NCBI GenBank assembly: GCA_023399295.1
Contig: JAEWQF010000038.1
Span: 29,011 to 93,010 of the forward strand
Direction of reading: 5' to 3'
DNA: 64,000 nt
Origin: Bacteroidota bacterium
Lineage (GTDB): Bacteria; Bacteroidota; Bacteroidia; Bacteroidales; Dysgonomonadaceae
How positions within the stretch are numbered: position 1 is the stretch's first letter; the number at the start of each line of letters is the position of its first letter. A program made the translations under genes and the position numbers. A model generated the notes under the pieces. The model ran no database searches. It had not been told where the DNA came from and was given only the letters and a program-made list of their open reading frames with translations. Below are positions 7,399-15,720 of the stretch, piece after piece.

Positions 7399-8673
7399 AT
7401 GACAAAGTTACATTTATTGATTGCAATCGGAATGATTACAGGAATGACCGCCTGTGGCGGTGGTGAGAGACACAACACCCTCACGCAGGATGAGATTGCC
7501 GGGGGATGGGAACTGCTGTTCGACGGTGAAACGCTGAATGGATGGCGTGATTACAATGGTGAGCAGCTCACAGCGCCCTGGTTTGCAGAAGAGGGAATGA
7601 TCCAGGCAAAAGGGGAAGGGGCCGATGAGCATGGCTACATCGTGACCGATAAGATTTACGAAAACTTCGAACTGGTGTGGGACTGGAAGATCGCTGACGG
7701 TGGAAACAGCGGGGTGCTCTACCATGTGGTTGAAAACCCCAAATTCACTGTTCCCTACGTCACCGGCCCGGAATACCAGCTCATCGACGAACTCAACTTC
7801 CCCCAACCGCTCGAAGATTGGCAGAAAACGGCTGCCGACTACGCCATGCACACCACCGACCCGGAGAAAACAGAAATCAAACCGGCCGGCGAGTGGAACA
7901 GTTCCAGGATCATCTTCGACAACGGACATGTGGAACACTGGCTGAATGGCGAAAAAGTTATTGAATTTGAGGCCTGGAGCGAGGATTGGTTCACACGCAA
8001 GGCGAGCGGGAAATGGGAGAATGCACCCGAATACGGTCTGGCCCGCAAGGGGGTGATATGCCTGCAGGATCACGGCTCGGCAGCCTGGTTTCGCAACATC
8101 AAAATCAGAGAGCTGCCCCGGAAAGAAAATGATCAGATCATCACGCTCTTCAATGGCAGCGACCTGACCGGATGGGAAGTATACGGCACTGAGAAGTGGT
8201 TTGTGGAGAACGGTGAACTGATATGCGAAAGCGGTCCCGACAAACAATATGGCTACCTGGCCACCCAAGCTTATTACGATGATTTTGATCTGACACTCGA
8301 ATTCAAACAGGAAGCTGACGGCAACTCAGGTGTCTTCATCCGTTCGTTCATCGAACCGGTTGCTACCGTCAATGGCTGGCAAGTGGAGGTCGCACCCAAA
8401 GGGAATGATACCGGTGGCATCTACGAATCCTACGGTCGCGGTTGGCTGGTACAAATACCCGATGAACAGGAAGAGATCCTGAAGGAGGGTGACTGGAACA
8501 TGTTACGCATCCTGGTGAAGGGTGACAACGTGAAGACATTCCTCAACGGCGAAGAGATGGTTGACCTGACAGATGAGCTGATTGGAAAGGCTCAGGGTCG
8601 CATTGCCCTCCAGATTCACGATGGCGGGGGAATCAGGGTGCGCTGGCGCAATCTGAACCTGAAGAGTCTCTGA
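7399..8673 (+). CDS. Lipoprotein with two DUF1080 (3-keto-disaccharide hydrolase) domains
   Basis: An exported protein of 424 residues with a lipoprotein signal (MTKLHLL..., lipobox ending TACGGG, Cys at about 19). The body is two similar concanavalin-like DUF1080 modules. The first (about 36-240) has WELLFDGETLNGW, GNSGVLYHV and WNSSRIIFDNGHVEHWLNG. The second (about 245-424) has ITLFNGSDLTGWEVYG, GNSGVFIRS and WNMLRILVKGDNVKTFLNG. The internal duplication is plain from these paired motifs. Family members have been linked to 3-keto-glycoside hydrolysis; activity here is inferred from family only. It is a stand-alone gene followed by a strong hairpin at 8692-8732. Confidence 0.85.
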   Translation: MTKLHLLIAIGMITGMTACGGGERHNTLTQDEIAGGWELLFDGETLNGWRDYNGEQLTAPWFAEEGMIQAKGEGADEHGYIVTDKIYENFELVWDWKIADGGNSGVLYHVVENPKFTVPYVTGPEYQLIDELNFPQPLEDWQKTAADYAMHTTDPEKTEIKPAGEWNSSRIIFDNGHVEHWLNGEKVIEFEAWSEDWFTRKASGKWENAPEYGLARKGVICLQDHGSAAWFRNIKIRELPRKENDQIITLFNGSDLTGWEVYGTEKWFVENGELICESGPDKQYGYLATQAYYDDFDLTLEFKQEADGNSGVFIRSFIEPVATVNGWQVEVAPKGNDTGGIYESYGRGWLVQIPDEQEEILKEGDWNMLRILVKGDNVKTFLNGEEMVDLTDELIGKAQGRIALQIHDGGGIRVRWRNLNLKSL

Positions 8674-8691
8674 CAAGTGCCCGGCACTGAC

Positions 8692-8732
8692 ACAACAAAC
8701 CCTGCCCCATGACATGAGGCAGGGTTTGTTGT
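8692..8732. terminator. Perfect 15-bp hairpin after the DUF1080 gene
   Basis: ACAACAAACCCTGCC (8692-8706) and its exact complement (8718-8732) enclose an 11-nt loop. There is no T-run, so it may act as an mRNA 3'-end stabiliser or a non-canonical terminator. Confidence 0.6.
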
Positions 8733-8861
8733 GAAGGGTGCTCAAAGATCGTGGCACTGTTTTTGCAATTATTCCAATAGCAAGCAGAAAGGTTGTGTCG
8801 GGATGCTTCCCATCCAAAAAAACGACCTACCTTTGTACCATAAACAGACTTATCATTCAGA

Positions 8862-9221
8862 ATGACAGAAAAAAACGAACTGGTAGAGAGCATCATTGAA
8901 GGCATTCAGGAGAAGAAAGGAAAAAATATCAGCTCCATTCGGCTCAAGGGTGTCACCGGAGCCATCTGCGATTACTTTGTGATCTGTGAAGGAAACACAC
9001 CCACACAAGTATCAGCGCTGGCCAATTCAGTGGAGGAGTGGGTTCAAAAGAAAACAACCGAGAAACCGATCCGCATCCACGGACAACAACAGGCAGAGTG
9101 GATTGCCATTGACTATGGGAATGTGATCGTGCACATCTTCCTGCCTGAGATGCGTTCGTTCTACAACATCGACAACCTGTGGGACGATGCAAAAACAGAA
9201 CGCATTCCCGACATCTTGTAA
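8862..9221 (+). CDS. rsfS: Ribosomal silencing factor RsfS
   Basis: Binds uL14 on the 50S subunit and blocks subunit joining when nutrients are short. The 119-residue protein has the family's order of motifs: ICDYFVICEG near 36-45, TPTQVSALANSVEEW, and the C-terminal WIAIDYGNVIVHIFLPEMRSFYNIDNLW block that is diagnostic (quoted only by its ends: WIAIDYG and FYNIDNLW). A TACCTTTG -7 element lies at 8828-8835. It sits 100 nt upstream of ftsH in the same direction, a neighbourhood found in many Bacteroidota, and may share transcripts with it. Confidence 0.94.
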   Translation: MTEKNELVESIIEGIQEKKGKNISSIRLKGVTGAICDYFVICEGNTPTQVSALANSVEEWVQKKTTEKPIRIHGQQQAEWIAIDYGNVIVHIFLPEMRSFYNIDNLWDDAKTERIPDIL

Positions 9222-9321
9222 AACTAATTCCCCCTGAATTTGTTACTATTTACCCAGACAACCCCTCTCTGTCAAGGCAGTTGTTCCGGATTCAGCCAAC
9301 AGGTTAAAGAATAATTCACGC

Positions 9322-11427
9322 ATGAGCAATTCTAACAGCAAAAATGACAAGCAGCCCACGCTGCGACCCAAAATAGGTGGCAACACTCCAAAAAGCCCCC
9401 TCAACCCCTACTGGATCTATGCCATTGCATTGGCAATCCTCATGGGGATGTGGTTCTTCGGCCAGGACACTTCGGTGAAGGAGGTGACATGGTCCGATTT
9501 CCAGCAATACGTACGCGACAACCGGATCAAGAGCATCGTGGTCTTCAGCAACAAAGGCACTGCTGAGGCGATGGTGCGTGAAGAATCGGTGGGCCCTATT
9601 TTTGGCGACGATGCGGCCAAGGCAGGACGGACACCTGTGATACAAGTAGAAGGAGCATCCGCTGATGCCATTGCTGAGTTCATCGAAACCGTAAAGACAG
9701 AACAACAGTACGACATCGAGGTTCGTTTCGACACAACCTCCGAAATGTGGGGAATCCTGATCACTTTTGCTCCTTTCCTGTTGCTGATTGTGTTCTGGAT
9801 CTGGATGATGCGACGCATGCAGGGCGGCGGAGGCGGTGCCGGTGGCGGCGTTTTCAGCGTCGGTAAATCAAAGGCGCAGCTCTTTGATAAAGACTCCAGT
9901 CAGAAAGTGACCTTCAGGGATGTGGCCGGTCTTTCGGAAGCAAAAGAGGAGGTGCAGGAGATCGTGGAGTTCCTCAAAAGCCCGGGCAACTACACCAACC
10001 TGGGGGGTAAGATTCCCAAAGGAGCGCTGCTGGTGGGTCCTCCGGGTACCGGAAAGACCCTACTGGCCAAGGCGGTGGCGGGTGAGGCCAATGTCCCATT
10101 CTTCTCCATCTCCGGTTCAGACTTCGTGGAGATGTTCGTAGGGGTGGGTGCATCACGTGTGCGCGACCTTTTCCGGCAGGCGAAGGAGAAAGCTCCCTGT
10201 ATTGTCTTCATCGACGAGATCGACGCAGTGGGACGTGCCCGTGGCAAGAACACCAATTTCGGTTCGAACGACGAGCGGGAGAACACCCTCAACCAGCTGC
10301 TCACCGAAATGGACGGCTTCGGCTCAAACAGCGGTGTGATCATTCTGGCAGCCACCAACCGCGCCGATGTGCTGGACAAGGCACTGATGCGCGCAGGTCG
10401 TTTCGACCGCCAGATCTATGTGGAGCTGCCCGACCTGAACGACCGAAAGGAGATATTCAAGGTACACCTGCGTCCCATTAAAATTGATGAGTCAATCAAC
10501 ATCGATTTTCTGGCACGTCAGACACCCGGCTTCTCAGGTGCGGATATTGCCAATGTGTGCAACGAAGCGGCGCTGATCGCTGCCCGTAGCAAGAAGAAAT
10601 TTGTACAGAAGGAAGATTTCATGAATGCGGTGGATCGTATCGTGGGCGGACTGGAGAAGAAAAACAAGATCATCACCCAGCACGAGAAGAAGTCGATCGC
10701 CATCCACGAGGCGGGCCACGCCACGCTGAGCTGGTTCCTGGAACATGCCAACCCGCTGGTGAAGGTTACCATCGTGCCACGCGGCAAGGCACTGGGGGCT
10801 GCCTGGTACCTGCCTGAGGAGCGACAGATCACCACCAAGGAGCAGATGCTCGACGAGATGTGTGCACTCCTGGGGGGGCGTGCCGCTGAAGAGGTCTACA
10901 TCGGACAGATCTCCTCGGGAGCGATGAACGACCTGGAGCGTGTAACCAAACAGGCATACGCGATGATCACCTACATGGGCATGAGCGACAAGTTGCCCAA
11001 TCTGAGCTATTACGACTCCTCCGGCCAGGAGTATCCCTTCTCCAAGCCATACAGTGATGAGACGGCACAGCTGATCGACACAGAGGTGAAGGCGATGATT
11101 GCCCAACAGTATGAACGGGCGAAAAAGATCCTCACCGAGCACACTGCCGGTCACAACAAGTTGGCAGAGATCCTGCTCGAGCGGGAAATCATATATGCCG
11201 ACGATCTGGAGCATATCTTTGGCAAACGACTTTGGATCTCCCGCTCCCAGGAGATTCTCGACAGCAAGGTAGAGCTTGTCGCTCCAGATTCACTGCCCTC
11301 AAAGCCTTCCGGTTCTGATGACAGCGTATTCATCGATACAAAGGAAAAACAGGAGGAGCATCCCTCCAACAAGGAGGAAAAACAGACATCGTCTGATGAA
11401 AACGACCCGACCGCTTTTCATCAATAA
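9322..11427 (+). CDS. ftsH: ATP-dependent zinc metalloprotease FtsH
   Basis: A membrane-bound AAA+ protease that degrades unassembled membrane proteins and selected cytosolic regulators. The 701 residues contain two transmembrane helices (about 31-47 and 143-163) around a periplasmic domain and a Gly-rich linker. The AAA module follows, with Walker A GPPGTGKT (239-246), Walker B VFIDEIDAVG and the second-region-of-homology segment ATNRADVLDKALMRAGRFDRQ (cited here by ATNRAD and AGRFDRQ). The M41 peptidase zinc site is HEAGH (462-466). The last ~50 residues are an acidic, Ser/Lys-rich low-complexity tail. Length is slightly longer than E. coli FtsH, as is usual in this phylum. Confidence 0.97.
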   Translation: MSNSNSKNDKQPTLRPKIGGNTPKSPLNPYWIYAIALAILMGMWFFGQDTSVKEVTWSDFQQYVRDNRIKSIVVFSNKGTAEAMVREESVGPIFGDDAAKAGRTPVIQVEGASADAIAEFIETVKTEQQYDIEVRFDTTSEMWGILITFAPFLLLIVFWIWMMRRMQGGGGGAGGGVFSVGKSKAQLFDKDSSQKVTFRDVAGLSEAKEEVQEIVEFLKSPGNYTNLGGKIPKGALLVGPPGTGKTLLAKAVAGEANVPFFSISGSDFVEMFVGVGASRVRDLFRQAKEKAPCIVFIDEIDAVGRARGKNTNFGSNDERENTLNQLLTEMDGFGSNSGVIILAATNRADVLDKALMRAGRFDRQIYVELPDLNDRKEIFKVHLRPIKIDESINIDFLARQTPGFSGADIANVCNEAALIAARSKKKFVQKEDFMNAVDRIVGGLEKKNKIITQHEKKSIAIHEAGHATLSWFLEHANPLVKVTIVPRGKALGAAWYLPEERQITTKEQMLDEMCALLGGRAAEEVYIGQISSGAMNDLERVTKQAYAMITYMGMSDKLPNLSYYDSSGQEYPFSKPYSDETAQLIDTEVKAMIAQQYERAKKILTEHTAGHNKLAEILLEREIIYADDLEHIFGKRLWISRSQEILDSKVELVAPDSLPSKPSGSDDSVFIDTKEKQEEHPSNKEEKQTSSDENDPTAFHQ

Positions 11428-11473
11428 AACTGACAAGCAATAGAGAAAAACTATCACCGACGATAAAGTAATT

Positions 11474-11508
11474 AAAAGCCTGAATATCAATGTTCAGGCT
11501 TTTAATTT
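11474..11508 (+). terminator. Terminator of ftsH
   Basis: An 11-bp stem AAAAGCCTGAA / TTCAGGCTTTT (11474-11484 / 11493-11503) with an 8-nt loop, followed by AATTT. Confidence 0.8.
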
Positions 11509-11604
11509 GCCCAATTGTGGACATCTGGTGGGGAATCCATCCAGACAATGTCGAACAAATGGATTGCTCTTGCCGTTATAACTTGAAACAAACAAACGAC
11601 TGAA

Positions 11605-12291
11605 ATGAAAGCGATTCATAAATATCTATTGGGCGGATTTGTTGCATTGTCACTACTCAGTTGCAACCAGTCCAACGCGAACAACAAAGATCAACAAACT
11701 AAAAACAGTGTAAATATGAAATTCGAAAAAGTAGCATTACCTTATGCAACCGATGCCCTGGAACCGGTTATCAGCAAACAAACCGTTGAACTGCACTACG
11801 GCAAACACCACCAGGCTTACATTGACAACCTCAACAAACTGATTGTGGGTACGAAGTTCGAGAACGCAGACCTGGAAACCATCGTGAAGGAAAGCGACGG
11901 TGCCATCTTCAACAATGCCGGACAGGCACTGAATCACAACATCTATTTCACCTCTTTCAAAAAAGAGGGGGGTGGCGAACCCAAAGGAAAGCTGGCTGAT
12001 GCCATCAACAAGCAGTTTGGTTCGTTCGACAAGTTCAAGGAAGAATTCAACGCAGCCGGTCTGGGTGTATTTGGTTCCGGATGGGTATGGCTGGCTAAAG
12101 ATGCGGATGGCAAACTCTCCATCCTGAAAGAGAGCAATGCCGGCAACCCGCTCACCAGCGGACTGACTCCGGTGCTCGGATTCGACGTGTGGGAGCACTC
12201 CTACTACCTCGACTACCAGAACCGCCGTGCCGATCACCTGAAGGAGATTTGGAACATCATCGACTGGGAAGTTGTCGGAGCCCGTTACTGA
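11605..12291 (+). CDS. Superoxide dismutase (Fe/cambialistic type) with lipoprotein signal
   Basis: Dismutates superoxide. The metal ligands are H64 (ELHYGKHH), H111 (QALNHNIYF), D194 and H198 (GFDVWEHSYY). Q107 in NNAGQALNH is at the position of the active-site Gln of Fe-type enzymes, so an iron or cambialistic enzyme is likely. Unusually, the first 37 residues add a lipoprotein signal (MKAIHKYLLGGFVALSLLSC, Cys20) and an Asn/Gln/Lys linker. An in-frame ATG at 11716 begins MKFEKVALPY, exactly where cytosolic SODs start, so two products (exported and cytosolic) are possible. It is a single gene closed by a terminator at 12346-12377. Confidence 0.93.
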   Translation: MKAIHKYLLGGFVALSLLSCNQSNANNKDQQTKNSVNMKFEKVALPYATDALEPVISKQTVELHYGKHHQAYIDNLNKLIVGTKFENADLETIVKESDGAIFNNAGQALNHNIYFTSFKKEGGGEPKGKLADAINKQFGSFDKFKEEFNAAGLGVFGSGWVWLAKDADGKLSILKESNAGNPLTSGLTPVLGFDVWEHSYYLDYQNRRADHLKEIWNIIDWEVVGARY

Positions 12292-12345
12292 TCAACCGAC
12301 AACAACCGGTATCGTCCGACACCGGTTGTGGAAATAAGAAAATTG

Positions 12346-12377
12346 AAAGAAGGAATCCCTGTGGTTCCTTCTTTTTT
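12346..12377 (+). terminator. Terminator of the superoxide dismutase gene
   Basis: AAAGAAGGAA (12346-12355) pairs with TTCCTTCTTT (12365-12374), followed by further T residues. A preceding hairpin around 12304-12328 (CAACCGGT / ACCGGTTG) may assist. Confidence 0.8.
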
Positions 12378-12381
12378 TATG

Positions 12382-13212
12382 TCAGGGAACCATCATGATG
12401 CCGGTTAACATCCGGCCGGAATGTACCGACTGTCGGCGTGCCGAGAAAAACAGATCTTCACGCTTGTAGGTACATAGGTCACTCTTCTCAATCTTATCGG
12501 GTGTAAGACCCTGGCGGAGAAGGTCTCTTCGGATGATCTCCTTCAGGTCAATGTGCCAACGCGAGGTGGTACGCTCTTTCCTCGACAACAGGGGATCGGC
12601 GAGATCAATACCGCTTCGGGCAAATGATTCAATCACATCTTCTCCCACCTCATAGTGCTCCATCGAGATGGCAGGTCCAATTGCTGCCAGCAGATCGGCT
12701 GTGGATGTTCCAAAATCTGTTTCCATCCGTCGGATAGTTTTCCCCACAATACCTCCGGCACAACCTCTCCATCCGGCGTGGATGGCAGCTATCACCTCTT
12801 GCCGCTTATCAAAAAGGAGAATGGGCACACAGTCGGCTGTGGTTGCACAGAGAAAGACTCCCTTTTCGCGGGTCACCGTAGCATCTACATTGTAGAGTCT
12901 TTCCAGGGCCTCGCTTTTGCTCAGCGACAGGAATTGTTGATCAATTGTCAGCACACCGGTACCATGTCTCTGATGGGGTGTGATAAACAGGTCGGGGGTG
13001 AGGTAAAACATCCGCGCAAGTATCTCGCGGTTTTCGCTGATCTTCAACGGGTCATCATCGGAAAAGTTGCCCATGTTGAACGAAGAGAAGGGACCGTTGC
13101 TCACCCCTCCCGAGCGGGTTGTTGAAAAATGCCGTACCTTGTTTTCTGCTGCAAGCAGCTCGAACAACAACAGGTTGGGTGAATGGGGATGAGGTACCAT
13201 GGTCTGTTTCAA
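12382..13212 (-). CDS. pgeF: Peptidoglycan editing factor / purine nucleoside phosphorylase (YfiH/LACC1 family)
   Basis: A 276-residue multicopper-oxidase-like cytosolic protein of the YfiH/LACC1 family. Members cleave purine nucleosides, and the E. coli protein limits misincorporation of L-Ser into peptidoglycan. The zinc/active-site motifs are present: HQRHGTGV near 80-87, TTADCVPILLFD and AAIHAGWRGCAGG (Cys and His ligands), and CTYKREDLFFSARR at the C-terminus. It is the last gene of the adk-obgE-pgeF run; its ATG overlaps the obgE stop by 4 nt. Older annotations of the family as laccase or polyphenol oxidase are probably not the in vivo role. Confidence 0.9.
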   Translation of the reverse strand: MKQTMVPHPHSPNLLLFELLAAENKVRHFSTTRSGGVSNGPFSSFNMGNFSDDDPLKISENREILARMFYLTPDLFITPHQRHGTGVLTIDQQFLSLSKSEALERLYNVDATVTREKGVFLCATTADCVPILLFDKRQEVIAAIHAGWRGCAGGIVGKTIRRMETDFGTSTADLLAAIGPAISMEHYEVGEDVIESFARSGIDLADPLLSRKERTTSRWHIDLKEIIRRDLLRQGLTPDKIEKSDLCTYKREDLFFSARRQSVHSGRMLTGIMMVP

Positions 13213-14363
13213 TCATCCAGTTCAGAGAAGTCATCCTCGTCGTACCAACCTTCCTCTTCATCCACCGATGGTTCTTCTTCCGGAAGGGTTTCATCATCCT
13301 GAAAAGCGATTGCTGAAACATCCAGGTTGCGGTGAAGCAGTGTCTTGTGTGACGCCGTCAGGGGCACCACTGCATCCCTGTTAAGTTCCTGCCAGAGGAT
13401 ATCTTTCAGTACCGGGATACCAAGTCCTGTAATCGACGAAATGAAGACAGTGGGCAGCTCGGGCAATGTCTGGGATATCTCATGCATCAACTCCTCGTCG
13501 AGCATGTCAGACTTTGAGATGGCCAGCACATGTCTTTTGTCCAAGAGCTCCGGATTGTATTGCCTCAGCTCATTCAACAGGATTTCATACTCCTTGTTGA
13601 TGTCATTGGCATCGGCGGGTATCACGAAGAGCAGGAGCGAGTTCCTCTCGATGTGTCGCAAGAAGCGCAGCCCCAGCCCCTTGCCCGCACTGGCACCCTC
13701 AATGATTCCCGGGATGTCGGCCATCACGAATGATTTGGAATCGCGGTAACTCACGATACCCAGATTGGGTTCAAGCGTGGTAAAAGGATAATTGGCAATC
13801 TTAGGCTTGGCAGCGGAGACCACCGACAGAAGGGTCGACTTGCCGGCATTGGGAAAGCCCACCAGTCCCACATCAGCCAGCAGCTTCAACTCCAGGATCA
13901 CCCACCGCTCTTCGTAGGGCTCACCCGGCTGGGAATATCGGGGTGCCTGGTTGGTGGCGGTTTTAAAGTGCTGGTTCCCCTGACCGCCACGTCCCCCCTT
14001 GAGCAACACGACCTCCTGGTCGTGGTCGGTGATATCGCACAGGTACTCGCCACTGTGTGCATCGTAGGCAACGGTACCGCAGGGGACCTCGATCACACGA
14101 CTCTCTCCCATTTTACCGGAGCGTTGCGACTTGGAGCCGTTCTCGCCATGTTCGGCAAGGAGGTGTCGTTGGTAACGGAGGTGAAGCAATGTCCAGTAGT
14201 TGCGATTGCCGCGCAGGATGATGCTCCCTCCATCGCCACCATCGCCGCCATCGGGGCCACCCTTGGGAATATATTTCTCTCTCCTGAAATGGGAGGAGCC
14301 TCTTCCTCCCTTACCCGAACGACAGAAGATCTTTACGTAGTCTACAAAATTTGTTTCAGCCAT
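13209..14363 (-). CDS. obgE: Obg-family GTPase (CgtA/ObgE)
   Basis: A ribosome-associated GTPase for 50S maturation and stress control. The 384 residues start with the glycine-rich Obg fold (about 1-160, with GGPDGGDGGDGG and GGRGGQGNQHF). The G domain follows, with G1 GFPNAGKST (169-177), the switch region NYPFTTLEPNLG, G3 ADIPGIIEGA and G4 SKSD. The C-terminus is a strongly acidic tail rich in Glu and Asp, typical for many Obg proteins in place of an OCT domain. Its start overlaps the adk stop by one base (TAATG), so coupled translation is likely. Confidence 0.96.
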   Translation of the reverse strand: MAETNFVDYVKIFCRSGKGGRGSSHFRREKYIPKGGPDGGDGGDGGSIILRGNRNYWTLLHLRYQRHLLAEHGENGSKSQRSGKMGESRVIEVPCGTVAYDAHSGEYLCDITDHDQEVVLLKGGRGGQGNQHFKTATNQAPRYSQPGEPYEERWVILELKLLADVGLVGFPNAGKSTLLSVVSAAKPKIANYPFTTLEPNLGIVSYRDSKSFVMADIPGIIEGASAGKGLGLRFLRHIERNSLLLFVIPADANDINKEYEILLNELRQYNPELLDKRHVLAISKSDMLDEELMHEISQTLPELPTVFISSITGLGIPVLKDILWQELNRDAVVPLTASHKTLLHRNLDVSAIAFQDDETLPEEEPSVDEEEGWYDEDDFSELDD

Positions 14364-14941
14364 TATGATCCGGATATCGTGTCGATCACTTCCACAATCG
14401 ATTCAAAAATCGATTCGACAGTTCCAACACCTTTAATCTCTTGCAACAAATCCTGTTTGCGGTAAAACTCCTTGAGGGGGGCAGTCTGTCGGTAATAGAC
14501 TCTCAGCCTCGATTCAATCGTCTTACGGTTATCGTCTGCCCGGCCAGAGATGAGGCCTCTCTTGAGCAGGCGGTCAATCAGTTCTTCATCGGCTACTTCC
14601 AGGCTGATAACCAGATCTACCTTCGCATGATGCCGTTGCAACAGTTGGTTCAGTGCTTCACCCTGGGGTACCGTGCGTGGAAAACCATCAAAAATAAACC
14701 CTTTCCTATTGCTATTCCTTGCAATTAGTTCTTCCAGCATCTCAATCACCACACAGTCGGGCACCAGCTCCCCTTTCGACATATAGGAGACAGCCAGCAT
14801 TCCCAGTTCGGATGACGATTCGATCTCTTCCCTTAAGATCTCTCCGGTGGAGAGGTGTTGTAGCCCATATCGGGCAGCTATCTTTTCACCCTGTGTTCCC
14901 TTTCCTGATCCGGGAGCACCAAAAATCACTACATTCAGCAT
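14363..14941 (-). CDS. adk: Adenylate kinase
   Basis: Interconverts ATP + AMP and 2 ADP. The 192-residue product starts MLNVVIFGAPGSGKGTQ with the P-loop at 8-15. LSTGEILREE carries the AMP-binding region, FIFDGFPRT is the family signature, and RLLKRGLISGRADD indicates a short lid without zinc cysteines. The frame is open upstream to 15265, but that extension overlaps the promoter and lacks family similarity, so the ATG at 14941 is chosen. A TATCTTTG -7 element lies at 14965-14972 on the minus strand, about 24 nt upstream. It is the first gene of adk-obgE-pgeF. Confidence 0.96.
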   Translation of the reverse strand: MLNVVIFGAPGSGKGTQGEKIAARYGLQHLSTGEILREEIESSSELGMLAVSYMSKGELVPDCVVIEMLEELIARNSNRKGFIFDGFPRTVPQGEALNQLLQRHHAKVDLVISLEVADEELIDRLLKRGLISGRADDNRKTIESRLRVYYRQTAPLKEFYRKQDLLQEIKGVGTVESIFESIVEVIDTISGS

Positions 14942-15139
14942 ACTTCTCAACTGTAAATTAGTTGCAAAGATACACCATTCCATCCGTTTCACTTTCATTC
15001 TGATGTCATTATTCCTGTTTTTCCGTTTTTTTTCTTGCTGAAAATTGTTCTGAAAAGGCAGTTGTAGTGATTTGAACCAATGGCCTGTTAAGATGTTTAG
15101 TATGGTAAGTAAGTCTAACATCAACAATGCGTACGAACA

Positions 15140-15457
15140 ATGAAAAGAGAGGAATTCAAACAGAAAACCGGCCAAGTGATTGAAGAGCTGGCTGAAGCCA
15201 TCTCCAGGCTGGAAAGCAAAGTGGGAGAGATGGCCGATGATGCAAAAGTGGAATACAAGGAACAACTGGATAAGCTGAGAGAGCTTCGCGACAGCCTCTC
15301 AACCAAGTTGCAGGATTATGACCAGATGACCGACGGCAAGTGGGATGTGGTGAAGGAGAGTGCCATTGGTTTCTTTTCTTCTGTAGCCGACGCATGGAAG
15401 GAGCAATTTGGCAAGGTCAAAGATGCCTTTACGAAAGAGCCCCCAAAAGAGAGCTGA
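15140..15457 (+). CDS. Small coiled-coil hypothetical protein (105 aa)
   Basis: Function not recognised. The protein is highly charged and predicted to be largely helical. Residues 1-60 show heptad-like spacing of Leu/Ile/Val with Glu and Lys (KTGQVIEELAEAISRLESK, EYKEQLDKLRELRDSL), which suggests a coiled coil, and residues 70-90 form an amphipathic segment (ESAIGFFSSVADAWKEQFGK). There is no signal peptide or true membrane segment. The composition recalls small stress-associated or apolipoprotein-like helical proteins, but this is only resemblance. A bidirectional terminator follows at 15506-15546. Confidence 0.65.
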   Translation: MKREEFKQKTGQVIEELAEAISRLESKVGEMADDAKVEYKEQLDKLRELRDSLSTKLQDYDQMTDGKWDVVKESAIGFFSSVADAWKEQFGKVKDAFTKEPPKES

Positions 15458-15505
15458 CAGATCCATCCCCCCATCAGGAGAGTACAGCTTTTTACATGCC
15501 ATCGC

Positions 15506-15546
15506 AAAAAAAACTCCACAACAGTTATCTGTTGCGGAGTTTTTTC
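15506..15546. terminator. Bidirectional terminator between the 105-aa gene and tRNA-Cys
   Basis: AAAAAACTCCACAACAG (15508-15524) pairs with CTGTTGCGGAGTTTTTT (15529-15545) with one mismatch and a TTAT loop. It has T-runs in both directions. Confidence 0.85.
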
Positions 15547-15550
15547 AATG

Positions 15551-15621
15551 AGGTACCTGGCGGATTCGAACCGCCGTAAACGGTTTTGCAGACCGGCGCC
15601 TAGCCACTCGGCCAAGGTACC
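15551..15621 (-). tRNA. tRNA-Cys(GCA)
   Basis: The acceptor arms GGTACCT / AGGTACC pair perfectly. The anticodon arm CCGGTCTGCAAAACCG gives GCA, and the T-loop is GTTCGAATC. The discriminator is U, the identity base for cysteine tRNAs. The length is 71 nt and CCA is not encoded. Confidence 0.95.
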
Positions 15622-15641
15622 ATTTTTACACAAAGCGGATG

Positions 15642-15671
15642 CAAAGATAATGTTTTTTTCCTACTTACAAA
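15642..15671 (-). promoter_or_regulatory. Promoter of tRNA-Cys
   Basis: On the minus strand TTTG (plus 15668-15671), an 18-nt spacer, TATCTTTG (plus 15642-15649), about 20 nt upstream of the mature tRNA. Confidence 0.7.
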
Positions 15672-15720
15672 AAGGTTTGCCCCCTTTTTCTCTGTGGGTG
15701 AATGATACTGTTTCCCCACA

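Noticed and set aside
7414..8268. 284-aa minus-strand ORF
   Set aside because: Antisense to the DUF1080 gene; no promoter or motif support.
10534..11214. 226-aa minus-strand ORF
   Set aside because: Antisense to the protease domain of ftsH.
14942..15265. N-terminal extension of adenylate kinase by 108 residues
   Set aside because: The -7 element at 14965-14972 would lie inside it, and family members begin at MLNVVIFGAPGSGKGTQ.
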